A stretch of 64,000 nucleotides of DNA, from assembly GCF_004006295.1 (NCBI RefSeq), contig NZ_CP026095.1:2776001-2840000 (forward strand), in the 5' to 3' direction. A program made the translations under genes and the position numbers. The first letter of the stretch is position 1; each line of letters begins with the position of its first letter. The notes under the pieces are model-generated. The model was not told the origin of the DNA and did no database searches. It saw nothing but the letters and a program-made list of their open reading frames with translations. The DNA is from Peribacillus asahii (GTDB taxonomy: Bacteria > Bacillota > Bacilli > Bacillales > DSM-1321). Positions 27,211 through 37,552 of this stretch are shown here, one piece after another.

Positions 27211-28045
27211 ACAGCCACCTCAACTTTTCCAATTTTACCATGATTTTCATAACCAACTAATTCAAAGTCATCAGCAGTTAATTCGAAAAATGGCTTCTTT
27301 TTTAACTTTTAACTGTGGCAATTCATATTGTTCTAATTCTTCATATCTTCTAATCATTTCTTCAACTTGTTTGATATGTTTATTATAGATATGAAGGTCT
27401 TGGATATCATGTTTCAATACCCCTACTTCTAAGTTGCATTCCATTGCAATTGCGTGCATTAGACTTGCATACTGTACTAAATTCCATCCTCCTGCACCTG
27501 CTGCGGTAAGTTTATCTCCGCTTCTTTGTGTAAGAGTCATATACAGTTTCCCATTTTTAACTGAAAGGTTTGTTCCAAATGCACATTCAATGAGTGATTT
27601 TTTAGCTTTAGTCTCTTGTTCTTCTGCGTTAAACATGTTCATTTGAATACGTCTACTTGTTGGATTAGTTTTAATTTCATTTAGGACATAATGAGGTTGT
27701 GACGGGAATCCCATTGTAGGTTTAGCGATTTGAAATCCATAAGCTTTTTCTATCTCACCGTTTTCGTTACTCCAAGAATCCCAAATGCTTGATTTTAAAT
27801 CTTTAATCTCATTAGACATCTGAATATATATCCATCGCATCTCTTCTATTGCAGCTTTATAATTGATGTCTCGCAGCGTTAAAATTGGGAACCCTTTAGA
27901 TAGATCATACTTATGTGAAACCTGCAAAATACGCTTAGTTTTAACTTGAGAGCCATCTTCCCATTTTGCTCTATTATCAACTTCCCAATCTTCATTTAAA
28001 AACCTGTTTTAAATCATCAATAAAAATTTTATCCACATACGTCAT
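27207..28045 (-). pseudogene. thyA: Thymidylate synthase, two frameshifts
   Basis: Fragments join to about 280 aa: MTYVDKIFIDDLKQVF (start 28045), then FLNEDWEVDNRAKWEDG and the main frame to KVKK, then KPFFELTADDFELVGY ending KVEVAV as in Bacillus ThyA. Retained are TSRR (phosphate Arg), a Cys in SLIECAFG, RSGD, WNLVQY and HIYNKH. The catalytic-loop context differs from the usual PPCH..Q. Breaks are near 28005 and in an A run at 27298-27303. The enzyme makes dTMP from dUMP with methylene-THF; it overlaps DHFR. Confidence 0.82.
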
Positions 28046-28049
28046 ATAA

Positions 28050-28645
28050 CTAAGCAACCTCACTTTTATCTAAATATTCTCTAACTTTACTTCTAATCTT
28101 CCTACAATAAACACTTATCATTTGATGAGTTAACCCTAAGTATTCACCAATTTCATATGTAGTTCTTTCTTTCATTTTCATATGTAGTTATAGTTTTTTC
28201 TTTATCACTAAGTAATTTAAATATATCTTTATTCAATAAGTTTAATATAGCTTCATCTTCCACATTCATATATTGCGATGACTTGATATACTCATGGAAT
28301 GTGTCGCCTGTTTCTGGCACTTCATTGTCAATAGACATTAGCTTATATAAATCTGAATCTTTAGGGGCATTTTTTGCTTTTCTTATCATATTTCATTGCT
28401 CTACAGTCTAAATGTAATCGTCTAACAATATTGTTTCGAATTGCATTAATTGCATATGTATTAAATTTACCTTTACTGGATTTATAACCGAGACAAGATT
28501 CCCATAGAGCTTCATATCCATATTGCAAAAGGTCATCATAGCTAATTTTATTTTTTTCTGCTATTGCTTTCGGATTTTTAAACATTTTCTTTAGTGTGAT
28601 AGCTACTAATTTTGTATTCTGTTCGAATAACTCTTCAGGTGACAT
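28050..28645 (-). pseudogene. Phage sigma-70-like factor, two frameshifts
   Basis: Three frames join to about 198 aa. Region 2 is clear: ISYDDLLQYGYEALWESC, then SKGKFNTYAINAIRNNIVRR. The end has a region-4 helix-turn-helix: TTYEIGEYLGLTHQMISVYCRKI. Breaks are in an A run near 28370 and near 28185. GAGGAGG precedes the ATG. Phage factors of this kind redirect host RNA polymerase to later genes. Its stop is a few bases before thyA. Confidence 0.75.
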
Positions 28646-28718
28646 TTGATTTATCCTCCTCTCATAGTGAAAGACAGAGAGCGTATGAACCCTCTGTCAG
28701 TGTGATAAAAGTAAAATT

Positions 28719-29333
28719 TTAATATAGAATATCAGCTACAAATTGTGACCAAGACTCTAATCTATCGTAAATTTCAGGTGATTTTAAATCCTTAATCTTA
28801 ATCCATTTGCCAAGTAGTTGATCTGTTTCACGAACTAGAACAGCTTCCTCAACAGGTAACTCACCGATAACCAACATTCCTAGATGAACTTTGCCTACGT
28901 CATTAGCATCGTCATTAATTAAACCGATTGTATTTAAATCCATTTTATCAGCGTCAATAATTAACTCTTCCTCTAGTTCACGTTGCAAGTTGATTGAAAG
29001 TGTTTCATAGAAATCTTTCTCAGGAACAGTATTAACGTGTCCTCCAACCCCAAGAGAGATTTGACCATGTAAACGTGTTTCTCCTCCACCACTTAAGCGA
29101 GTATAAGAGAATACTTCATCTCCACGTTTGATTACACAATAAGGGATAGGTTGCTTGTAGTCATTGTTTTCTTCAGCATCTCCTCTTCGCATTTCTGAAA
29201 AAGTAGCTGCTAAATTATCTGTGATTTGTTTTGTTGTTTCTTTATTTGAATTTACGCCTTGGAATGTTAAAGCCTCATCTGCAAATACTTCTTTACGTGG
29301 TGCTACTACAATGATTTCATCCATTTTACCCAT
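28719..29333 (-). CDS. Nudix hydrolase-like protein
   Basis: 204 aa. The Nudix box is present in spread form: GVGGHVN, then QRELEEELII with the RExxEE core (about residues 95-125). The N-terminal 70 residues and C-terminal part are extra to a minimal Nudix fold. Nudix enzymes hydrolyse nucleoside diphosphates linked to other groups, and this one sits among nucleotide genes, so pool cleaning is a fair guess. AAAGGATG precedes the ATG. Confidence 0.82.
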   Translation of the reverse strand: MGKMDEIIVVAPRKEVFADEALTFQGVNSNKETTKQITDNLAATFSEMRRGDAEENNDYKQPIPYCVIKRGDEVFSYTRLSGGGETRLHGQISLGVGGHVNTVPEKDFYETLSINLQRELEEELIIDADKMDLNTIGLINDDANDVGKVHLGMLVIGELPVEEAVLVRETDQLLGKWIKIKDLKSPEIYDRLESWSQFVADILY

Positions 29334-29403
29334 TTATAATCATCCTTTTATTGTGTATTTTTATTAATTATCATTAAGGGAGGAATCAACCTCCCTTGTC
29401 TAA

Positions 29404-29645
29404 CTAAAGTTTCGAAATGATTTCTTCTAATTCATCAGGTTTAAAGCCAATTGATCGTTGTACTTCATTTCCATTGTCATCTAATAAGATTGTCACAGGA
29501 ACGCTCATTACTCCATATTTAGCTCCATCTCTGGATTTTCCATTACATTGAAAGCTTCATACTCTACTCCTTGGTCATTCAAAAAACTTGATACCATTCC
29601 ACATGGATTACAATTTGGTTTTTCTAATTTAATAATTTTACTCAC
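29404..29645 (-). pseudogene. Thioredoxin/glutaredoxin-like protein, frameshifted
   Basis: GTG start with GAGGAAG upstream, overlapping the preceding stop (GTGA). The protein, about 81 aa once repaired, has a CNPC redox motif (EKPNCNPCGMVSSFL), then YGVMSVPVTILLDD with the cis-Pro. The shift is near 29535. It lies in the nrd cluster and is the likely electron donor for the phage ribonucleotide reductase, as NrdH is elsewhere. Confidence 0.75.
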
Positions 29646-30314
29646 AATAAATCTTCCTCTCTGTAACTAAACTTCCATCCTTTATGTGTTTTAACCTTTC
29701 CTTTTAAACAATTGTAAATGCCTTGGCGTATTAAGCTATGCTCTCTAGAAAACTCTCCCAATCCTTTTACTTTTTGTATGTTTCCATCAGGAGGTAGCGC
29801 ATAGAATGTTTTCTTTTTATCTTCGTAATCTATTGCTTCGTTGTTTTCTTTACTTGATACAAATTTACAAGTTTCAAAGAATATACTTTGTATTCTACTT
29901 CTTTTTGTTTTATGTCTTTCTAGAAAAATTAAGCCTTTCTTAAATAACTTTTCATCGTAACCTTCAATATTTTCAATATCATTTAGGAAGTTGGTGAATG
30001 TATGCCCATCTTTCGCATACAGTAACACCTCTACCACCGTATCTATGATAAGAGTGAAACTTTTCATCATAACATCTTTCCAGCATTCCACTCCACACTG
30101 TATACTCTCTTTTGAAGTTAACCATTTTAATATCTCCAAGAATACCTATTCCAAACACTGATTTCTCTAATCTATCTTTAATTTTTCCTCTTTTTATTTC
30201 AACCTTTTCTACGACTCTTTCATATCCTGTTTTCTGAAAATCTAATCCTATATTTAGTGTTACCCGATTTATTTTTACCTTCTGTACAAATGACCCTATA
30301 TTCTTGATTCGCAT
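29642..30314 (-). pseudogene. Homing endonuclease (YosQ-like), frameshifted
   Basis: Two frames join near 29998 to about 224 aa. The N-terminal half has the family pattern GDIKMVNFKREYTVWSGMLERCY and YGGRGVTVCERW, then FTNFLNDIENIEGYDEK. The C-terminal half has a NUMOD-like DNA-binding tail (GLGEFSREHSLIRQGIYNC, HKGWKFSY). In SPbeta the related YosQ sits in an nrdF intron. Here it follows an uninterrupted nrdF frame, so it is free-standing. Confidence 0.72.
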
Positions 30315-30354
30315 TATTTTTTAAAAACTTCTCCGACAATACTGGTTGATTTAC

Positions 30355-31405
30355 TCACAGATCATCAAATCCATTATCATCATTAATTTTTGTATACGTT
30401 CTAGGTTTTTGCTCAAAGAAATCTGATTTACTATCATTGATATTTTCTTCTGAAAAAGCTCTAATCCAAGGCATAGGGTTATCGCTGATATCATCATAAA
30501 GTGGAGTAATTCCCATCATTGACAAACATTTATTTGCTCTATACTTGATATACTCCTTCATCTCAATCATATCGATGTCTTCTTCATTTTTAAGAATATA
30601 TTCAGACCATTCAATTTCTTTATTAACAATTACTTCAAAGAACTCTTTAGCAAATTCACCAACATAATTTGATAAGTTAGGGTTTTCCTTAATAAAACTA
30701 TTTAAAACGTCAACAACCAATTTTGTATGAACAAGTTCATCACGATTAATGTATGAAATCATAGTTGAAGTTTTAAGCATTTTTTGGTTTCTTGCAAGGT
30801 TGTAGAAGTAAGCAAAGGCAGAGTAAAAATTAATTCCTTCTAATGCCACAAGCAACTAGAGCTTCGATGAAGTTTTTTACTGTTGGATTATCTTCTAACT
30901 TCTCATAAACATCTACAATTAGTTTATTTCTTTCGTAAATAGGTTTTTCTGTTCGTGCCATTTCAAATGCTTTATTTTGTCTTGCAGACTTTTCTAAGGA
31001 AGATAGAATATATGAATATGATTGATTATGAATTACCTCTTGTTGCATACTGAAAATGAAATCTGCTTGGAACGCTGGATCTGATATGTATTTAATTAAT
31101 AGTCCAAAGAATTTAGGTTGAACCGAGTCAAGAATTGCAACTAGTCCATTAATCTTCATAAAAGTATCTTTCTCTTCTTCTTCGGAGAAGTCTTTCCATT
31201 GTTTAACGTCATCACTCATATTAATTTCAAATGGTGTCCAAAAGTTTTCTTCAAGTTCTCGTAGTCGTTCATAAGCAAGATCATCTCTAACATCATTCCA
31301 ATTTAAAATCCCACTGGCTGAACCATTTACAATCGCTGTAGCTTGATTTGGATTCTCTGGAATTAATAACGGAACTCTTTTTACTTTATCATCTAATTGT
31401 AACAA
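30355..31405 (-). pseudogene. nrdF: Ribonucleotide reductase small subunit, one frameshift
   Basis: Two frames meet at 30845; removing one T gives EALVAVALEGINFYSAF and a protein of about 350 aa. Metal-site features of class I beta chains are visible: GLVAILDSVQ, SMQQEVIHNQSYSYIL, ALEGINFY and NRDELVHT. The subunit carries the radical cofactor used by NrdE. The TTG start (GGAGG upstream) overlaps the nrdI end. No intron is present, unlike SPbeta. Confidence 0.87.
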
Positions 31406-31407
31406 AA

Positions 31408-31862
31408 TTACATCCTCCTCATTGAATCGATAACAAATTCATTAATTTTATTTATTTGATAATCACTAGTTGGTCTTTGTTCAATTCTTAGTTGATTAAC
31501 TACCTCTGTTTTTTTACTAAGGTGATAAGATATTTCATCAACTGCTCTTGCAAAGTGTGTCCATTGCGTATCCCCTGTTCCAAATACAGAGAATTTAGGT
31601 AGTTTAAAATTATTGTATTTAAGATATATCTTAGATAATCCAATACATATAAAGGTGTTTTCCCTTCTTTGTATGTCGGACTACCAATGAAAACAATATC
31701 ATAGTTTTCTATGTCGACTGATTCAAATTTACTTTTCTTCCCCAAGGAAAGAACATCAAATTCTTTCCCTAGAGAAGTTAATTTCTCTTCTATTTTATTT
31801 GCTACTACTTCTGTATTTCCGCCTAATGAATAGTAAACAATTAAAGATTTAATCAAGTACAA
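31408..31862 (-). pseudogene. nrdI: NrdI flavodoxin-like protein, one frameshift
   Basis: About 150 aa after repair. The flavin-binding pattern is LIVYYSLGGNTEVVA, and IVFIGSPTYKEGKTP; after the shift (A run near 31620) it continues FSVFGTGDTQWTHFARAVDE. NrdI oxidises and loads the Mn cofactor in class Ib reductases. The start overlaps the nrdE stop by about 10 bases. Its unusual 35-residue tail ends in DSMRRM. Confidence 0.82.
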
Positions 31863-34168
31863 GCCTCACACTCTTTATATCTCGCATTGGTTGAATCATC
31901 ATTAGAGCCACCAGAAGTAGAACGCACATAATAAATAGTTTTCAAATCATTTTTCCATGCTTCCATGTGCAAGTTTAGTAAATCTTTTGCTTTAATCTTG
32001 TTGTGTACATATAAGTTGAAACTTTGAGATTGATCAATATGCTTCTGTCTTGCTGCATTCTGTCTGATACTTTGAATTTGATTAACCTCGTGAGAGCTTT
32101 GATAATACCATACTGTGTTAGGATTTAAATCAGGTGCAGTTACAGGAATCTTATAATTTTTCTTTTCTTCGAAATATAGTTGTCGATAAATAGGATCAAT
32201 TGATGCACTTCCATTACAATTACACTCGTAGAGCCATTTGGAGCTACAGCAATTAAATAGCCATTTCTCATCCCATTTTCTTTCACCGAGTTGATGAGTT
32301 CATTCCACTGTTCATTAGTAACAAATCTTTCGGTGTCATCTTGTTTCCCGTAATTTCTTCGTTCAAAATAACTTCCAGTATGCCAATCAGAACCTTCAAA
32401 TACAGGATATTCACCCTTTTCAATAGCTAATTCATTTGACGCTTTGATTGTTAAATACGCAATTTTCTCATATAACTTATCAGCGTAATCTACTGCTTTT
32501 TCAGAATCCCATTGAATTCCTTTTAGAGCTAGTAAGTGATGCCAAAAAGTTCCTAAGCCAATTGCTCTATATTTTAGATTAGTTAATTTAGCTTGTAGAA
32601 CTGGGATATTGTTTAAATCAATTACATTATCTAACATTCTAAACTTGAATAGAGATCAGTCTTTCTAAAACATTATCTGGGACTGCATTGCCTAAATGAA
32701 TTGATGACAAGTTACATACAACAAAGTCACCTGCTTCTTTTAACGATGATAATTTTTCCATCGTTAGTGTAAGTTTCTGTAACAGTTGTTTCGCTTGTGT
32801 TTTGAGCGATTTCATGACAAAGGTTTGAGCAATAGATAATTCCTGCATGTTTATTGGGATTGTCACGATTCACTGTATCTCTAAAGAAAAGGAAAGGTGT
32901 TCCTGTTTCTAATTGTGCCTTCATAATTGCTTTTTTGAATTTCGATAGCTGACACTTTTTCTTTGTGTAATTCATTTGATTGTACACATTGCTCATAACG
33001 TTCTCTAAATGTACCTTTACCTTTTTCTTCGTCATACGAATCTTCTAATGACCATCCCATTACTTCTTTCACTTCATGAGGATTAAATAAGTACCAATCT
33101 CCACGCTTTTCAACTTGCTCCATGAATAAATCTGGAATACTTACGCTAAAGAATAAGTCGTGTGCTTTCAAACGTTCATCACCATTATTTAATTTTGCTT
33201 CAAGGAATGAGAAGATGTCGCTATGCCATGCATCAAGTGTTACACAAATTGAACCTTGTCGTTTTCCTAGTTGATCCACACTAACTGCTGTATTATTTAG
33301 TTGTCGCATCCAAGGAATAACTCCACCTGAAGCACCTTTATGTCCTCGAATATTTGACCCTAAGCTTCTAATTTTTACCAAGATAGGCTCCAATTCCTCC
33401 GCCCCATTTTGATAAATTGGCAACATCAGTATTACTATCGTAAATACCTTGTAAGCTATCTCCTATCGTATCAATGAAGCAACTTGATAATTGTCCAGAT
33501 GCCATACCAGCATTACCCATAGTAGGTGTAGCTACAGTCATATAGAAATTAGATAATGCCCAATAAGATTCTTCTACAAGTTTCATTCGTTTTTCTTTTG
33601 GCTCATTAATCATTTCAATCATAGCAATTACTAGGAATCGTTCTTGAGGAAGTTCATATGTACGTTTATCATAGTCTTTAGCTAAATAACGATCATGAAA
33701 TGTTTTTAAACCAATATAATTGAATTTATAATCTCTTTCTGGAACAATGAGTTCGCTTGCCTGTTTAATTTCATCTCTTGAATACTCTTTTAGAATTAAT
33801 TCAGAGTAAATTCCCATCTCACCTAGTTTTTTAAGAAGTCCGTAAAAACTACCATACTTATCATTTGCATCATATGAACGATTATAAGCAGCTTCTTTGT
33901 AAAGCTTGTTTAGAAGAATTCTTGCTGCCACATTCGTCCATTCCGTTTCTTCTCGTGAAATATTATCCAATGCATTCAAAATTAATTTATCTGTAATTTC
34001 TGCTGCTCTATACTCATCAACATTTTCAATTGAACGTACAATTCGATGTTTGTAACTTTCTGAGTTTAATTGTGGGAAATCCTTCATCACATTGTCAATA
34101 AATCTTTCTAATCTTTCTTTATCGAACGGTAATTGTCTTCGTCCTTTATCCTTTGTGATAGCTGTCAA
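31853..34168 (-). pseudogene. nrdE: Ribonucleotide reductase large subunit, five frameshifts
   Basis: Five or more frames together encode about 770 aa. The start is TTG at 34168 after GAGGTG. The N-terminal 90 residues resemble an ATP-cone (QLPFDKERLERFIDNVM), followed by TPTMGNAGMASGQLSSCFI, GGGIGAYLGKIRSLGS, IYCSNLCHEIA and GLGTFGWHHLLALKG-like catalytic-barrel motifs, and a C-terminal CEACT redox pair. Shifts are near 33390 (A run), 32940, 32740, 32650 and 32210. No intron or intein is present. The gene supplies deoxynucleotides for phage DNA. Confidence 0.87.
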
Positions 34169-34219
34169 CTCATACACCTCTTATAATATATTTTTATGTA
34201 ATTTCATTTATTATCTAAC

Positions 34220-34780
34220 TCAATATGTAATACTATTTCTTTCTCTAACTTTCTTCTGAAACTCTGTATAATCCTCTTCAGTGCTATCTAAACTAAATGC
34301 CTGTAGAGCTTCAGCATATGTGCTTGCTAAGTCTTCTTCTGACTCAACTACTTCTTCAACAGGGACGTAATTCTGTTTAAATAATTCCTCAGTTGTAATT
34401 TGCGTATTACCGTTTTTATCAGTTAGAATAAGATCATTAGGACAAATAATCGCTTTACCATACTGTGTTTCAATTACTCCTTTTTCAGTAGCCTTAGTAA
34501 CAGAAACTAAAAATCCTTTATGGGCGAATTTTTGCATATGTATTAACCTTGCATTGGATATAGTTTTAAAGAATTTTCCACCTAATTCTCTTGCGATTGC
34601 TTCAAACTCATTAATTGCTTGAATTCTAAACTTACACTTATGTGTTACTAATACCTCTTTACCGTCAACTAATATCGTTCCTGCGAATTGTTTGATGTGA
34701 TCAGGTGTAGCCTCGTGATAGTTGTTGAATACTGTACGTTGACCCCAGTTAAACTTTGTGTAAGATTTTTTAAATGCCAT
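34220..34780 (-). CDS. Phage protein of unknown function, 186 aa
   Basis: Begins MAFKKSYTKFNWGQRTVFNN and ends in an acidic region (VVESEEDLASTYAEALQAF). No known fold recognised and no membrane segment. It lies directly before nrdE and has a plain ribosome site. The conserved AT element lies on both sides of the gene. Confidence 0.75.
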   Translation of the reverse strand: MAFKKSYTKFNWGQRTVFNNYHEATPDHIKQFAGTILVDGKEVLVTHKCKFRIQAINEFEAIARELGGKFFKTISNARLIHMQKFAHKGFLVSVTKATEKGVIETQYGKAIICPNDLILTDKNGNTQITTEELFKQNYVPVEEVVESEEDLASTYAEALQAFSLDSTEEDYTEFQKKVRERNSITY

Positions 34781-34938
34781 TTTATTATCCCCTTTTAATT
34801 ATTTTAGTTTATAATTTTATTTATTATGTAACTTAGTTAATCTTGATGAAGGCACTCACCTCCTTAACTGGTATACTATTATATTACCATATTTTAAAAA
34901 CGTTGTCTATAATTATATAATTTTATTTATTAAATTTT

Positions 34939-35049
34939 TTAATCTAATTCTTTAGCAATTGCTGCATGATAAGCCTCTACAGCTTCAATAAATTCATCAT
35001 CCATAATAGTTAATCCAAATTGATCTAGAATAGTGTTAATATTTTTCAT
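34939..35049 (-). CDS. Small acidic phage protein, 36 aa
   Basis: MKNINTILDQFGLTIMDDEF to AKELD. TAGGAGGATCATATT is a strong ribosome site. Unknown function. Confidence 0.6.
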   Translation of the reverse strand: MKNINTILDQFGLTIMDDEFIEAVEAYHAAIAKELD

Positions 35050-35100
35050 AATATGATCCTCCTAGTTTTAAATTAGATTTTTATGTATAAATTTATTTAA

Positions 35101-35865
35101 TTAAACTTCTAATAATTTATGATTATATATTCTTTCATTAGCTACATCGAAATACTCTTTTTCTAATTCGAAACCTATGTAGTTTCTATTTGTGTTTATA
35201 CATGCGATTGCGGTAGTTCCAGATCCCATACAATTATCCAAAATAACTTCACCATCATTTGAATATGTTTTTAATAGCCACTCAAATAATTTCAAAGGTT
35301 TCTGAGTAGGATGTAGATTCTTAGAGTTCATGCCTTCATTTGAGAATTTAATCACTGTCTTTGGATATCTCTTACCGTCTTCTGAACCCAAGTCTCTTAT
35401 CTCATTTGTTTTATTAAAATTACTGCTTTTTACGGAACAATCACCTTTTCTTATATAAGGCTCTCCGTATTCAAATTGTGGATTATATGTAGGCAGTTTC
35501 TTATAAAATACTAATATATTTTCATGACTTCTTAATGGTTTCTGTTAGCATTCAAAGGATCGCTACCCTTTTTGCTTCTCCCAAATAATATCATATCTAA
35601 ACATATCTAAATTACTGACTACTAGTTGAGATGTAAAAGGTTCTGCACTTGTTAAAACAATAGCTCCATTTACCTTAATAATTCTCTTGTAGTGTTCCCA
35701 AAGTTTATCAAGTGGAATTAATGAATCCCACTTATTTTTTGTTTTAGCATAAGGTAAATCACATAGAATCATATCAACTGATTTATCAGGAATTCTCCAC
35801 ATACCTGTTCCTAATTCTTTATCACCTAAACAGTCTTCATTATAAATTTTATTTAACTCTAACAT
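35101..35865 (-). pseudogene. DNA N6-adenine or N4-cytosine methyltransferase, two frameshifts
   Basis: Repaired length about 255 aa from the ATG at 35865. Motif IV is DMILCDLPYAKTKNKW (DLPY in place of the common DPPY) and motif I comes last as ILDNCMGSGTTAIAC, followed by YIGFELEKEYFDVA: the beta order of DNA methylases. Frames break near 35565 (A run in AAGCAAAAAGGG) and 35540. It is a solitary methylase without a nuclease partner, probably protecting phage DNA. Confidence 0.8.
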
Positions 35866-35895
35866 TATATCACTCTCCATTTAAATTTTTATAGA

Positions 35896-36169
35896 TCATT
35901 TAATTCCTGCAACAATCCATTTGGATTCATCGCCCAATTTTATTAGTTTAATTGTTACACGATAGCATGAGTCTTTCATAACTAAAGTTTCTTTATCCCA
36001 ATAGATCAATTTATTCTTCGAATTTTCAACTATCTCATCTACTAATTCTTTATATAGTTCACTAGTCCAGTAAATACCTACTGAGCGATCTTCAAAATTC
36101 AAGTCTTCATTTAAACCATTCTGTATATTCGTTGTACAGCACAACTTTTTCAAGTGTTAAAGTATTCAT
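35896..36169 (-). pseudogene. Unknown phage protein, probably frameshifted
   Basis: ATG at 36169 after GGTGACAAG opens MNTLTLEKVVLYNEYTEWFK and stops; the other frame continues FEDRSVGIYWTSELYKELVDE to KWIVAGIK. Joining near 36110 gives about 90 aa. No family recognised. Confidence 0.5.
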
Positions 36170-36201
36170 TATTTCTTGTCACCTCCAATAAAAGGAATGT
36201 T

Positions 36202-36353
36202 TTATTTATCAGTCAATCCATGTAGAGTGTTTACTGATTCTTCAAGACTATCTAGTTTTTCATTAAACTCCAACCGTTGTATATACAACATTCCCAACAT
36301 ACGACTGTTGTAATTCCTAGTAATATTGATATTTTATCAAATTTATTTTTCAT
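36202..36353 (-). pseudogene. Small single-pass membrane protein, frameshifted
   Basis: ATG at 36353 after GAGGTGG. MKNKFDKISILLGITTVV in one frame continues MLGMLYIQRLEFNEKLDSLE in the next after adding one T, giving 50 aa with one membrane helix and a coiled-coil tail. Unknown function. Confidence 0.5.
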
Positions 36354-36369
36354 ATTTTTCCACCTCGTT

Positions 36370-36584
36370 TTATCGCTTCTTTGACTTTTTCTTGTCATCA
36401 TCTTCATAAATACTAACTTCTAAATCCATATTAGGATTCTCAGACTCTAATTTATCCTCAAGTTTCTCTTCTACTTTACTTAACAGATTGACGTTTATTT
36501 TCATATGTGATAGTTTTTCCCAGTTGAACTACAAGCAGTTAATAATAAGGTGCTTAAGCCTAAAATGATAATTGGTTTCTTCAT
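36370..36584 (-). pseudogene. Small lipoprotein, probably frameshifted
   Basis: ATG at 36584 after GAGGAGGGG. The signal has a lipobox (STLLLTAC) and the frame then closes after SSTGKNYHI, at 27 aa. A second frame beginning at the same point (MKINVNLLSKVEEKLEDKLE to KKKSKKR) lacks its own ribosome site. One added base joins them to about 71 aa. If the 27-aa form is real, it would release a 10-residue lipopeptide. Confidence 0.5.
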
Positions 36585-36585
36585 T

Positions 36586-36757
36586 TTACCCCTCCTCTTC
36601 CATAGTTTCACAATATGTGTCCATTGCTTTAAGGGAAGTTAAGCTCATTGGTAGTTAGATTGTCAGGATGTTCATCATTTAGCTCATACGCTAGATCAAA
36701 TACTGAATCCATTAATTTGCTAAAAGCTTCATATCCTAAGTCTTTTTCATTTTCCAT
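36586..36757 (-). pseudogene. Small acidic phage protein, frameshifted
   Basis: ATG at 36757 after AAGGAGTG. MENEKDLGYEAFSKLMDSV to HPDNLT, then a +1 frame SLKAMDTYCETMEEEG, break near 36650. About 57 aa. Unknown. Confidence 0.5.
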
Positions 36758-36789
36758 TTGTAAATCACTCCTTGTAAAAATCAAATTTA

Positions 36790-37288
36790 TTATGTAATTT
36801 GCGATTTGTTTTCGTTTATTTTTGTGTTGAATCCAGCAGGATTTTTTCTTTTTGTTACAGGTGTAGTAATTGCTTTTACATTATCCCACCCATATACATT
36901 TCGTCTTGTTAAGAATGTCCTGTGATTTAGATTATATATTTCACACCATTCCAATGAAGTTTTCGTTTCTCCATCAATCGTTATTTTATAACAGTTTGAT
37001 TTGTTTTTATTTTGAAACTCCATCGTTACCCACCTACAGTTGCTTGGTTCATAATTTTTAGTTGGATCAATTCGGTCTAAAGTTAAATTATCTTCATATC
37101 CATTTGAGATTGCCCAATTATAAAATGGTTCAAACTTTTCCCATTCATCATGATACGTAATTCCCTTTCCTCCATACCACTTATAAGCCCAATTTGTCGG
37201 TGTATTACATCTGTATTTCATATTAGCCCAAGTTTGGTAATAAGCGAGGATGAGACTTTTTAAAAGAAATCTTTTTCTCTTTATCCAA
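36790..37288 (-). pseudogene. HNH-type homing endonuclease, probably frameshifted at the 5' end
   Basis: The frame from 37221 has MKYRCNTPTNWAYKWYGGKG, then LTLDRIDPTKNYEPSNCRWV, the His-Me finger-like core of free-standing phage endonucleases, and a C-terminal DNA-binding part (EWCEIYNLNHRTFLTR). A TTG start at 37288 after GGAGGTAATTAC gives DKEKKISFKKSHPR, which joins YYQTWANMKYRC by a one-base change near 37235. It inserts in neighbours' DNA rather than serving the phage. Confidence 0.7.
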
Positions 37289-37307
37289 GTAATTACCTCC
37301 TTCTACA

Positions 37308-37529
37308 TCACTTCCTTAACTGCTCAACCTCAAAATCATCAATACTCAATCCAAGCAACTCTAAAACTTTCTCATTGCTCATCTTATCTCGACCTTCAAT
37401 TTGTCTAATCTTAATCCACACATCATCTATACAATTCTTACAACCTTTAATCTCAACTCTAGAAACCTTATCTGTCAAAGTTATAACATGACTTCGATCA
37501 CCTGTTTCTTCACATAAACCACAAAACAT
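37308..37529 (-). CDS. Small zinc-binding phage protein, 73 aa
   Basis: CGLC (residues 3-6) and CKNC (about 30-33) make a four-Cys site, followed by an acidic helical tail (LLGLSIDDFEVEQLRK). GAGGTTAGCGT precedes the ATG. Unknown function. Confidence 0.68.
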   Translation of the reverse strand: MFCGLCEETGDRSHVITLTDKVSRVEIKGCKNCIDDVWIKIRQIEGRDKMSNEKVLELLGLSIDDFEVEQLRK

Positions 37530-37552
37530 ACGCTAACCTCAAATCTGTAATT

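Noticed and set aside
29642..34168. Group I introns or inteins splitting the nrd genes, as in SPbeta
   Set aside because: Frames join directly by one base without inserted sequence.
2124..36757. Programmed frameshifting to explain the broken genes
   Set aside because: Breaks occur in many unrelated genes and lack slippery sites with stop or pseudoknot context.
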